DNA of 64,000 bases from Spirodela intermedia (lineage: Eukaryota; Streptophyta; Magnoliopsida; Alismatales; Araceae): NCBI GenBank assembly GCA_902729315.2, contig LR746272.1, positions 5,643,272 to 5,707,271 of the forward strand, read 5' to 3'. The translations under genes and the position numbers were made by a program. Below the pieces are notes generated by a model. That model saw nothing but the letters and a program-made list of their open reading frames with translations. It ran no database searches and was not told the DNA's origin. This document shows, piece by piece, positions 51,231 to 62,475 of this stretch. The stretch's first letter is position 1, and the number at the start of each line of letters is the position of its first letter.

Positions 51231-51540
51231 TAAGGCAATCCATGAAAATTAGGCACTCTAATATTGGATTTAACAGTGGGTGCTAATGGGATGAAATAAT
51301 GAAAAGATTTTCTAGCCTTGGATGAAAGGATCTTCTACCATGCATAAAAACTCAATAAAATCAAGGAAAAAAGTTGAGTAATTGTTACCCTCCTTCAGTA
51401 TGCTCCAGTCCTCGCCTTGCTTCTCCTCATTTCTTTTTTTTTTTAAACAAAAAATCGACAAAAAGAAAATGAAACAAGAGTTAAACTTTTTTGTGTACTC
51501 TAAGAGAAAAACAAAAAAATACTAAATATTATGCAATACA

Positions 51541-51558
51541 TCCCTAGCAACGACGCCA
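51541..51558 (-). other. G1 primer-binding site (degraded tRNA-Asp), copy D
   Basis: The + strand TCCCTAGCAACGACGCCA has three differences from the tRNA-Asp 3' end, all transitions at CpG sites, and lies 5 bp from the LTR at 51564. Confidence 0.8.
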
Positions 51559-51563
51559 AAATT

Positions 51564-53194
51564 TGACATGACTTAGTCGTTGTATAGTAAACCACGCAAA
51601 GTTAAAATTTATAAAACTAGAAAATACAAGTTTTCAGATATTTAGAAGTATTTCTAAAAAAATATATCAATTATAATTCAATAAAACTTCCATAAATAGC
51701 GGTAATTTTCCAAGTCAATCACAGGGATGTAATATAATATCTAGTAATTATTCAGAATTTTTCTCAGAATACTATTTTCTATGAATTTTATACTAAGAAA
51801 TGAAAAGGAAATATATTTAAAATTCACAAAAAAAGGAAATAAGGGTGCGGACGTCAGGATGATGTCAATGCTTGGTGAACATGAATTGGGCGGAAATAGA
51901 GTTCCGCCCAATGATTCTTACGTAAGTGATTACAGACGATTTAATTGATCAAATAAAGATCTGTAAAAGCCGGAAGAATTGTAATTACATGAAGTATATT
52001 TTGGTAAATTTAAATCACACAAATTAACACTAAATGAAGTGGGAAGTAAGTTGAAAGCAGAAAAACAGAGTTCCGGCGTCGCGGCGGAAATACGTCAACG
52101 ATGCATCAGAATCCTGAGCGTTCGGGAGGATCGTCGTGCAGTGTCCACGGTCTCAAAGGCTCTCCTTGGACAAAGACGACGTGGGCAATCTCTAGATCTC
52201 CTTGTGAAGTCTAGAGATTAATGGAATGGGTTGTCGAATTGTCTTCGGAGGCTGTTACCCGGCGGAGCGGAACAATGGCAACTTTGTAGCTCTCTAGCGG
52301 CTGTCACCTGACGGAGAGGAGCTGGATGGAGGTGGGGCGCATGTCAGGGAGCTTCATCCTCAGGTCCGCGTAGCAAGAGGAGGCTCTTCATCGCATCCGG
52401 TACGCTCACAGGAGGTGGTGACTCATCTCCCGGTAGATTGTCCTCTTCCCGACGATGGCTTGTTTGTCGATCAATCGGAGATGCTTTACTCGATGGATTC
52501 ATGATCCTTTTATCGCGAATCATTCAGCAATTTTAGTAACAATGCTCTGCGAATCGCGTTGACGAGATTTTCACCAATGATTCAGCGGTTCTGGTTGCTT
52601 AATCCTTCATCCGTGATCTGCAAGAAAGTCACGATAATCAGATAAAAAATATGAGTTTTGGCTTTAGGAAGATTCGAACCCGCGTCGGTTGCCCACCCCT
52701 TTCTGGGGAAGGTGTGACGCGGGTTTAGTCCCACATTGGTTGTGTGCCGAATTTTCAGGCGAATATATAGTAATGTTACATTTAGAAGCAAGTCCCTTTC
52801 TTGCGCGTGTACGACCACTCCTTGCCCCATAGCCGGCTGGCCACTGGTGACGTGGAAGGGGGGTGGCACACACGTGCCCTATCGGTCCAAGCCGCTCGAG
52901 CCCCTGCTCGCCACTACTCTCCCCGACTGCACTTTCGACCCGCTTGCAGGCCTGGCTGGCCAATGGGTCCCCCAGATTTATTTATTTATATTTATTTATA
53001 TTTATTTATCTCAAAAGTAAGACTGTAAAAATCATATAAATTCATATAAAATCACATAATTACAAAAAAATTCACGTTAATCAACTAAAAACCACTTTTC
53101 ACACTTTAACACAAATATAAGTCTATTTATCATGAGTTAAGGCTAAGACTATATTATTTACTAATTATTAACTCATGATAATGAAGACTTATCA
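51564..53194 (-). repeat. G1 5' LTR of copy D
   Basis: TGACATGACTTAGTCGTTG to GAAGACTTATCA, 1631 bp, the same length as the solo LTR at 32284. The TTAACTCATGATAA / TTATCATGAGTTAA hairpin sits near the right end. Confidence 0.9.
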
Positions 53195-53423
53195 GTGTTC
53201 ATGCCCTCAAAGGCTCTCATTGGACAAGGACAATGTAGACAATCTCTAGATCTTCTCGCAAAGTCTAGAGATCAATGAAATGGGTCATCAAATCATCTCT
53301 ATCGACTGTCACCGACGGAGCGAAAAAATGACGACTTTATGACTTTTCGGCAGTTGTCACCTGACAGAGAAGACCTTGATGGAGGTAGGGCACATGTTAG
53401 GGAGCTTCATCCTCAGGTCTGCA

Positions 53424-55012
53424 TGATAAGTCTTCATTATCATGAATTAATAATTAGTAAATAATATAGTTTTAACCTTAACTCATGATAAATAGACTTA
53501 TATTTGTGTTAAAGTGTGAAAAGTGATTTTTAGTTGAGTAACGTGAATTTTTGGGTAATTATGTGATTTGATATGATTTTATATGATTTTTACAGTTTTA
53601 CTTTTGAGATAAATGAAGGAAAAGAAATTAAAATAAAAATAGCAAAATGAGAGGGACCCGCTGGCCAGCCGGGCCTGCAAGTGGGTCGGAAGCGCAGTCA
53701 AGTAAGAGCTGCAAGCAGGAGCTCAAGCGGCTTGAACCGATGGGGGCACGTGTCACCACTCCCCTTCCACGTCACCGATGGCCAGCCGGCTGTGGGGCAA
53801 AGAGTGGTTGTACACGTGCGAGAAAGGGACTTGATTGGAAATGTAATATTACTATATATTCGCCAGAAATGTCAGCGCACAACCGATGTGGGACTAAACC
53901 CACGTCACACCTTCCCTAGAAAGGGCGCGGCAACTGGAGCGAATTTGAATCCTCCCAGAGCCAAAACTCATATTTTTTATCTGATTATCGTGACTTTCCT
54001 ACAGATCACCGGTAAAGGATTAAGCAACCAAAATCGTTGGATCATCGACAAAAATCTCGTCAATGCAATTCGCGAAACATTGTTACTAAAATTGCTGAAT
54101 GATTCGCGATAAAAGGATCGCGAATCCATTGAGTAAAGCATCTCCGATTGATTGACGAACAAGCTGTTGTCGGGAAGAGGACAATCCACCAGGAGACGAG
54201 TTGCCACCTCCTGAGAGCATACCGGATGTGATGAAGAGCCTCCTCTTACTACGCGGACCTGAGGATGAAGCTCCCTGACACGCGCCTCACCTCCATCTAG
54301 CTCCTCTCAGTCAGGTGACAACTATTAGAGAGCCGCAAAATCACCATTTTTCCACTCCATCGGGTGACAGCCGTTAGAGACGATTTGACGACCCATTTCA
54401 TTGATCTCTACACTTCGCAAGAAGATCTAGAGATTGCCCATGTTGTCTTTGTCCAAGAAGAGCCTTTGAGGCTGTGGACACTGCACGACGATCCTCCCGA
54501 ACGCTTAGGATTTCGGTGCATCGCCGACGCATCACCGCCTTGACGCTAGATTTCAACTTAATTTCCACTTCATTTAGTGTTAATTTATTGATTTTAAATT
54601 TACCAAGATATACTTCATTCAATTACAATTCTTCTGACTTTTACAGATCTTAATTTGATCAATTAAATCGTCTATAATCGCTTACATAATAATCGCCAGG
54701 CGAAACTATGTTTCTTCTTGACGTCCGCACCCTTATTTCCTTTTTCTGTGAATTTTAAATATATTTCCTTTTCATTTTCTAGTATAAAATTCAAAGAAAA
54801 TAGTATTCTTTAAAGAAAATTCTAAATAATTACTAGACATTATATTACATCCTTTGATCGACCTGGAAAATTATCGTTGTTTTTGGAAGTTTTATTGAAT
54901 TATACTTGATATATTTGTTCAGAAATACTTCTAAATATCCGAAAATTTGTATTTTCTAGTTTTATAAATTTTAGATTTATGTGATTTAATATACAACGAC
55001 TAAGTCACGTCA
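53424..55012 (+). mobile_element. Solo G1 LTR (+), 1589 bp
   Basis: TGATAAGTCTTCATTATC to CGACTAAGTCACGTCA. Flanks are CTGCA (53419-53423) and TTGCA (55013-55017), a 5 bp duplication with one change. The LTR of element E continues on both sides. Confidence 0.9.
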
Positions 55013-55949
55013 TTGCACAACATGAGGAGGTTCTTCATTGCATCTAATACACTCTCAGGAGGTGACAACTTGTCTCCTAGTAGATCGTCTTCTTCTTGAT
55101 GACGGCTTGTTTATTGATCAATCGGAGATAATTTACTCGATGGATTCACGATCCTTTTATTGCAAATTATTCAACAATTTTAGTAACAATACTCTATGAA
55201 TCGTGTTGACTAGATTTTCACTGATGATTGAACGATTCTAGAGGCTTAATCCTTCACCGACGATTTGTAGGAAAGTCACAATTTAATCAGATAAAAATAT
55301 GAATTTTAGCTTTAGTAAGATTCAAACCCGTGCCAGTCACTTGCCTACATGAGAGAGAGTGAATAAGTACTCGAATATCCTTATATAGTGATGTCATCAT
55401 GGTATCTTGTTGTTATAAAGAAAGAATATTTTCAGTATTAGAATCATTGAAATATTCCAAGGAAGGTGTGACCGCTAGTTTAGTCTCACATTAGTTATAC
55501 ACTGAATGTTGAGACGAATATATAGTAATACTATATTTATAAGTAATGAGTCCCTTTTTCACATGTGTACGATCACTCCTTGCCCCACAACCAGTTGGCC
55601 ACTAGTTGACGTGGAAAGGGAGTGATGCACACATGCCCCCATCGGTCCATAGCCGCTCGAACCTCTACTTCTGGCTCCGCCCTAGCTGCGCATTCTACCC
55701 GCTTGTGAGCTTGGCTAGCTAGTGGCTCTCCCTCTTTTTCTATATTTTTATTTTAATTTATTTTTCTTCATTTATCTTAAAAATAGGATTATAAAATTAT
55801 ATAAAATCACATAATTAGCCAAAAGTTTATATTAATCAATTGAAAATCACTTTTTATAATTTAACATAAATATAAGTCTATTTATCATGAGTTAAGTCTA
55901 AAACTATATTATTTATTAATTATTAACTCATGATAATGAAGACTTATCA

Positions 55950-56585
55950 ATTGCTTTACGCATTTGGTATCATGGTAGCTCGCTCACTATAGGATCTAGC
56001 TTATCTGATGACGTGAGTTGCTAAACACTATTGGATGACCCCGCGCTCTCAATAGCTATCTTGAAACACACAAGAAACTTTAGACCCACATCAGAAATAT
56101 TTCGACGATGGAGCTGAATATAAATCATAGCTATGGTCTGTTAGTAGAGATCCCTTCTCTCAAAATAAAATAATGTTCAAGACCATCTTGGGAGAAGGTA
56201 AAAAGGTGGTCTGTGCTCGCACACACACATGTGTATGACTCTCCTTGCTCCACAACGGTTGGCTACTAAGACGTGGCAAGGGAGTGAGGCACACATGCGT
56301 GGAGCGAGTCCTCTACCACTCGAGCTCAACTTTTGGCTCCCGCAATTTGGGTCTACCCACTTGAGCACATCACTCCTCTTTGGGTCAGCTACTATGTGTC
56401 GGCTTGCCAACAGACGATGATATTTTTATATTTTATTTTTTTACTTTTCTAAATAATCAAAAATTATGCTAAATATTTTAACTTCAGACTTCTTAAATTA
56501 ATAATATATTCTTATATTTATTCTATAAGCTAACACAAAAATAAAATAATAAACCTAATTGAAACATAAAAATCTAGCTTTAACA
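55950..56585 (-). mobile_element. G2 LTR fragment
   Basis: It aligns with the final third of the G2 LTR (26620-26893 plus 28118-28447). It ends AATCTAGCTTTAACA at 56585, the expected LTR terminus. The left part of the LTR is missing where element E's LTR begins. Confidence 0.8.
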
Positions 56586-56996
56586 ACAATCTAATTGTAT
56601 AAAATGACTCTAATTCTAACCATAATACAATTGTTAAAGTTTCATGAATGACTTCTTGAAAAACCTCAGTGGACAAGCTAAGTTGAATCATAGGTAAGGC
56701 CTTCTCATTTAATTTTTGTTTACCTTCATAAAATAATATTTAATATTTTCTCCTTCCCAAGTAGTGTCTTATGTAATGCTTGGTGGGTCAAGAAATCTCT
56801 CATCTTGACTTGTCATATTTTGATGTTGATACTTTGGTTGAACTTCTCAATATCAAACTTAATATACATCTCGTGCTTCTTTAATGTTGGATATAAAAGC
56901 CTAATGTTTGTTGGAAACTTAACAATGGTTTGATAACAGTTTGTTGGGGGATGTGACTAGATTTAGGACTTGATGAGCTTGAGAATGATCTGATAT
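56586..56996 (-). pseudogene. Copia gag N-terminal remnant and primer-binding site
   Basis: The minus strand reads KFDIEKFNQ, then VKMRDFLTHQALHKTLLGKE (one base-level break), the start of copia gag. The degenerate tRNA-Met-type site (GATCTGATATAA on +) is at about 56985-56996 next to the LTR. The gag is cut at 56585 by the G2 fragment. Confidence 0.7.
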
Positions 56997-57443
56997 AACA
57001 GTAGAAGTAAGAAAGCATGAGGACATAATGTCCCCTAGATGATAAATGATAGAGAGAAGTCTAATATATTGTAATAAGGTAATATGAGATTAATGTGGTC
57101 TAAAGAGGATATTAACACCTCACAACCACTAAACAAAGAAAGGAATAATATTCCATGTCAAGAGAGGAACAAGGTAAATAAGTATATGGACTTAATGAAG
57201 CATTGATACCAACCACTACTAGAGAAGTCCTAAATCCTATTTCCAACTACATGAGAAAAAGAGTTTATGTGCCCTTAATTTGTCTTTCTTTTTCTTTTTC
57301 CTTGACCCCTCTTTTAATGTGTATTACAAAGGGGGCTGGACTGATTTCATACCAAAAACCAGTCCTAAAACAAGCAAAAAGGTGAGACAAGGTCTAGATG
57401 GACCTCTCCTAAAAAATAAGGTTTGACCAAGTCACCTTTATAG
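56997..57443 (-). repeat. Copia 5' LTR (right)
   Basis: Homologous to 16502-17000. Shared blocks are TGTCCCCTAGATGATAAATG, TTAATGAAGCATTGATACCA-like and GGACCTCTCCTAA. Ends are approximate. Confidence 0.7.
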
Positions 57444-58300
57444 TCTTGTGAAAGCTCTGATGAATCAGTAAATCACCTTTATGAATTTGTTGTAAGAAAT
57501 TCCTTTATATAAAATAATATTGTTGATATGATGTCCGAGCCTTTATTTGTAGTCAATTTCATGAAATTGACTAACATGTGTCCAAGTTGTGGTGTAGAGA
57601 CTTGAATCCATGTACTTCTAGTAAAGATTTTATCTATTTTGATGTTTGTTATAGATAATCTTGGACAATTCAAAGGTGTATAATGTTATCATTGACTATC
57701 CAAAAGATAATGAAATAAAAAATAAGAGCTCAATAGCTGAGAATGAGAAAATAAGAGCATCAAAGAGCTGAGTTGTGGGAAATAAGTATGAGCTATTTTT
57801 GAAATAAGTAGTTTTTAGAATCTCAATAGAATAGAGAGGCTACTATCTCAGGCAGACCTTTAGGACTTGAAGAAAGGAGAAAGAGGTAAACCTTTCTCCT
57901 CTTTCTAACTGACGTTCTGTTGTTGTTAAGAAGGTGAACTTTGTTTTCAAGTTGCTGAAATAAGAAGATTTGAGAAAAGTATCCTTCTCGATTTATCTCC
58001 ATTTTGACTTCCACTGTACTTGGCGTGGATATAAGAGTCTTATCCCCAAAACACAAAAATATTTATCACCTATTTGTTTCTTTCTTGAGAGTTGGTTTGA
58101 ATCAATCTATTATTGATTGATATTTGTAACATTACGTTGTTGATTACTTTGAAAATACTTCCTGTTATAAGGAATGTTAAAATGTATTAATTTGTTGCGT
58201 TTGTGATACTTGTTATATCTATAATTTTTTAAGCAACCACACATTTGATATCCAAGATATTATTACTAATTTTCGTAGTTGTTAATACTTCGCTTTATTT
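57444..58300. other. AT-rich intergenic stretch, nothing recognised
   Basis: No exon-like sequence is seen. The composition resembles old transposon sequence, but I found no family landmarks. Confidence 0.5.
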
Positions 58301-61300
58301 TAGAGCCCTATTTGTTACAACATGATGATTTAGTTCTAAGCCCCTGGTACACTAATAATACTCTAGCGGGCTCCATTGCTTCTCCACCATGGAAGTTGAC
58401 AACGTCCGCCATTGTAGATCGAACGAGCAAAACTGGGATGCCTCCACCAAGAAACTTGGCTGTACAACCCCCACCCCCCCCTCCACAGTACACTGTAGCC
58501 AATTCCAGGTAACACGTCCCGCCCTCCTTTTGGCCCTTCTTCAACCCCAGTTTAAGATCTCCGACTACCGTCTGCTCCTGGGTGTAATTCCTCATCGAGG
58601 ATCCTCCGAATACAATTGATTCTTCGAAATTTGGTTCTCTCCCCACTCAACGTGTTCGAAACATGCGTCAACACAGCAGGGCGGCAGACTCATCCTGCAG
58701 AGGATTAAAGCGGTGGCTGCGCCGGCTGGCGTGTTACTCTCCGTTTCCCCTCCTCGGACCGGAGAAGTCCTCCGCATTAAGGCCGGAGAGGCGTGGCTGA
58801 CTCCGCTACCGGCGCTTAATTGCTCTCCACGTGGGAGAGGGGAAGGGAGGAACCCATCTCCCTCGACCATCGTCGGAAGCCGCCCAAGGAGTCTGAAGCT
58901 TGAGGGTACGGGTTTTCAGGTAATGCCCATTCGATTTATTGCGCGCACAAGTACCGGAATTTATTAAACCTTTGACCTCTCTCTGTAGGAAGGTACCTCC
59001 CTCTCCAGCCTTTCCTCCTCTCCCCTGTGGGTGACGCCGTAGGCGGCTCTTCCAACTTGTTCTTGTCATCGATGTTGAACTGGCCGGGGCCCGCGTGAGC
59101 CCTGCTCACTTTGGCCCGTAGAAGAGCATGGAGATATAGTCAATAAAAATGAACAGACACGGCAAAGAAGAAGACTCGCGGTATGCGAGGAGGATCACGC
59201 CGAGCTTTGCAACGGATTTATGTAGGAGGGACAAGTCAACGTTTCTTCTGTACAGACTTGAATTTGAGGCTCCAGCCCGGAGAAATGACGCAGGGCCAGA
59301 CCACATTTTATTATATCCTTGTCCCTCGAGACCTCCCCCCAGCAAGAGCCTCCTTGCTCATCCGATCGGCGGTAGAACCCGCCGCCCTGCTAAAAACACT
59401 TCGGCCTCACCATCCACACGCAGACCTTGCCTTGGCGTTTCCATTTCAGACACTCTTGCCTCTCTCTCTCTCCCCCTCTCCTTCATACAAAGTTCGATTC
59501 GTATGTAGCACCGGATCCCTACTTGACCTTCTTCCTCATCCTCCGTTCCCGGTTAGGAAACAAAGTCGGCTGCTTTTTAAGAATGCCCATCTCCAAATTT
59601 CTTTCCTTCCTTTTTCTATAGTGCGACTCGTCAGAGAAATGGGAGCACTTCCGTTTCTCCGCCCTTGCTTCGCGTATGCCAATCGGGAAAGACCACATGA
59701 GGCAGGGGTGCCGGGCGTTCAATACTCCTGTCGACATGTAGACCTCCTGCCTTTGGCGTTACGATCTGATACGCACTAATCTCACATAAGTTGGAGAGGT
59801 GGTAAGTCCCTGCCTCTCGAATAATCAAGTCTCTCTCTCTCTCTCTCTCTCGCCGACGGTGCCAAGGCTTCTTTACTATGTTACCAAGTATGATGAGTAG
59901 GAGACCTGAAGGTACTGATCCAACCATTTTTATCTTCCAGCAGCACCAGATTGCTCGCCTCCTTCCTCACGCCCACTATAGACCGGGGCTCTTTAAATGT
60001 CGAAATGAAATAACGTCGGGGTCCCGCCCAGTCTCGTCCTCCCCCCTCCCCCCGTGCTCTCGTGCCCACAATAATAGCCATGAAGGACGAGGGGGGCATC
60101 ACCTCGACAGCACCTCCATCTCCGGTCTATTCGCTCTCCACCCGCCAGGCTGCTTCGGAAGGAGACATGCAGGCTCTCCTTTCCGGGAAGGGGGGGGAAT
60201 GAAGGAGACGGCGTAAGGTTGATCCTTGCGATACTGTTGGAAATGGAGGGATCTCCATTTCTCTCGTGGAGACGACTGCGTTAGGGTTAGAAGCAGAGAA
60301 GGCAATCCCATTTTCATGGAGCTCGGGCAAGAGAGGAGGCAAATGAGCTGCCCGTCCCCATCGAGCGAGTAGTTGGCTCAGACGAAGTCGCAGATTAGTC
60401 ATTAAGAGACCGCGAAGCGGGGTCTTTTTCACTCATAGCCTCGTTTTTGTTCTCAGACAGCTGATTCGTAGACTCGTTCTTACTCTCCCGCCGCCCTACG
60501 AGGGGGACGGAGACCCTGGAGAGATAGGCTCACTGGATTCGTCTGTCTCTCCGATTGACCTATCCAATCCGGGCCACGTTTGTTTTACAGCGCGAGCAAT
60601 TGTCGGTTGGATATCCTGAATCTCTCGGGTTATGGCGGAAGGAGGACAACGGAGACATCCCACACGACAGTGTTGGGATTTTAATGCGTGTATGCCTGCC
60701 GGAGACTGCGACGCTCTCTTCTGGTAGTGCCGGCCAGGCGTACAACGTCACAGCAGCTTCGTGGTCTCTCGAGTTGCGCCACGGCCATGAAGTCCTGCGG
60801 CGGCCGGCGGCACGTAAACCACTCTATCCCCACCCACCCTTTATGCTCCCTTTTCGATAAGCACCGAGGGGCGACCCCCCAGCTCCAAGACAATTGATCA
60901 TGGGCCATACCATCGTCATCGTCGACAAATTAAAGAAAATCAAGTTGACTCGTACTAGCTGTCAAATTAGCGCGTGTCGTGGGGCGAAGGTGCTGCCCCA
61001 AACTTCAAGTCGCCTCGACCCTACGGTTTACAATTGACTCGGAGGTCAACGTTCATGTGCGTCGAGCAATCAAGTACTGGAAGAGGTCAAGCTTCCCTTT
61101 GAATTTCCCGGCACCTCACCAATCCGTGAACGATGCCCACCTGGTAAGCGGCAACCCACGAAGTTGACTCCGCCGGGGGAGGACCTCGGCGGTGGCCGCC
61201 TTCCGTCCGGGTGAGAGGAATCCTCCAGCCGGAGCCGGCGCAGGTATTTCCCATCCGCTACACCGCCCCGCCGCTGGAGGTATCCATTCGAATGTCTCTT

Positions 61301-61942
61301 ACCGACGAAGTGGTGAAAAACAAGGGTGCCCCCCGGGGCAGAGGTTGGTCCCGTCACGCCGATGCTGCGCTACGACTGTTCACTGTAGGGCGGGGGGCGT
61401 TCAAGTCGACCTGCGCAGATGAGCTGGCAGCCATTTAATACTGCGGAGCAAAGAGGGGAATTCGTCCCACGTGCGCTTCATCAATGGAGAAGTCCCGGGC
61501 TTCCTCCGGCGGCGATGGAGCGTGAAAGCTCAGGGAAAGATAATTCGAGCCCTGGGTCGAGCAGGAAACTTGGCCATGCCCGGGAGCCACAGCGGTGACC
61601 AGAGTTCCCCAGGGCGCTCGATGCGCCGCGCTGATGAAAGGGAGGTTGCTAGTTCGCCGGATGAATCGACTGCTCGATCTCAGTCGCTATTAATGCGAGT
61701 TACCGTGCAGGTGAATCGGGCGAAATCGTCGAGGGGAGTCGACGTAATATGTGCACAATGAGCTGGAAGCGCTGGGAGAGGGGGAGGACGTTTCCCCCCC
61801 GCCGGTGCCCCACCAGGGGGGCGAGGGCAAGTCCTGCCGATCCGTCGATCGATGTCCGACGGCCCATCTAGCTCTAGAGAGAGAGTGAGTGAGTGAGAGA
61901 GAGAGGGAGAGAGAGGGAGAGAGAGAGAGAGAGAGGGAGAGA

Positions 61943-62014
<72 letters not shown>

Positions 62015-62400
62015 CATATCGTATCGCGCGGGGGATGGTCCCGACGGGGATTTATTGACCGTCGTTGCATGGGGGCCCGTCGATCGCAGGGATCAGATCG
62101 GAAATGTTTCCCCCCTTGCTACACCATCGTCAGCGCGGTCTCCATCATACCCTTCTCGACGGCCTGGCCTTGCTGGGAATGGCCTTTGGGAATTGGGGTC
62201 GTATAGTCCTCCCAGTGTCTTCTCAAAATTTATTTCCCTGGGTCCTACCATGCTTCCCACAAGCCCCCCCCCTTCCACTCTATTAATCTACTCTTCTTTC
62301 ATCGGGCCTTCTCTTCCCGTAAGAAGGCACAAAACCTACACACTCACTCTATATCTCTCTCGCTGTCTGTCACCCGTCAATCCAACAGGAGATCCTCGCC
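58300..62400. other. GC-rich intergenic stretch upstream of MYB, no gene recognised
   Basis: GC content rises sharply at about 58300 and stays high up to the MYB gene. Short open frames occur in all frames (for example 58308-58646 on -, 59183-59779 on +), but none shows a known domain, exon structure or paired splice sites that I trust. The stretch contains (TC)n at 59829-59850 and a long (GA)n tract at 61876-62011. The part nearest 62476 must contain the MYB promoter. Confidence 0.5.
61876..62011. repeat. (GA)n microsatellite upstream of MYB
   Basis: About 136 bp of GAGA with scattered GGGA interruptions in the first half and a pure run in the second half. It ends about 465 bp upstream of the MYB start codon. 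Arg/Glu-repeat frames across it are artefacts. Confidence 0.95.
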
Positions 62401-62475
62401 TTCTTGTTCATCTTCTTCTTCTTCGTCCCCATCTTGTTCAGCATCCAATTCTCCAAACTTGGAAGCATACGGGAC
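62260..62475 (+). promoter_or_regulatory. MYB 5' leader and probable core promoter
   Basis: A TATTAATC sequence at about 62281 and CTCTATATCTCT at about 62347 are candidate TATA elements, followed by a CT/TTC-rich leader. No ATG lies in the leader just upstream of the chosen start, so translation should begin at 62476. Confidence 0.4.

Larger units (their letters stand above)
45598..53194 (-). mobile_element. G1 element copy D (-), near complete, gag-only
   Basis: The 3' LTR is 45598-47230 (1633 bp; its terminal TG on the + reading has become CA) and the 5' LTR is 51564-53194 (1631 bp). The primer site is 51541-51558 and the interior is 47458-51563 (4.1 kb). Duplication GTGTC (45593-45597) / GTGTT (53195-53199) has one mismatch. 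The interior has a gag core but no protease, RT, RNase H or integrase, so this is a non-autonomous element of the kind described as TR-GAG. An extra 227 bp LTR end lies between the 3' LTR and the polypurine tract. Confidence 0.85.
42867..55949 (-). mobile_element. G1 LTR of element E, split by three insertions
   Basis: Pieces 42867-43385, 45529-45597, 53200-53423 and 55018-55949 reassemble in order into one G1 LTR (TGACATGACTTAG to GACTTATCA). The three interruptions are a solo G2 LTR, complete copy D, and a solo G1 LTR. Each has its own 5 bp duplication (ACGTC; GTGTC/GTGTT; CTGCA/TTGCA). This LTR is of the long type, with the extra segment at about 55350-55460. Confidence 0.85.
16502..57443 (-). 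mobile_element. Decayed Ty1/copia element hosting a nested-insertion block
   Basis: The two ends of the block are related. The sequences 16502-17000 and about 56997-57443 are similar and in the same orientation (both contain TGTCCCCTAGATGATAAATG and GGACCTCTCCTAA), as expected of two LTRs. Minus-strand copia RNase H, RT and integrase remnants lie just inside the left LTR. A minus-strand copia gag start and a degenerate tRNA-Met-type primer site (GATCTGATATAA, compare GCTCTGATACCA) lie just inside the right LTR. The polarity is consistent with one element read from right to left. The inferred boundaries allow a candidate 5 bp duplication, TCTTA (16497-16501) and TCTTG (57444-57448), with one mismatch. 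Coding parts are full of stops. The middle (rest of gag, protease, most of integrase) was not found. Confidence 0.75.

Noticed and set aside
43386-56585. Interpretation as one very large intact gypsy element with pol
   Set aside because: No RT, RNase H or integrase motif was found in any frame, and the junction duplications show separate insertions instead.
58308-58646. 112-residue minus-strand frame with a glycine run
   Set aside because: No homology I can recognise, no promoter or splice evidence, and overlapping open frames on the other strand. Left as unassigned.
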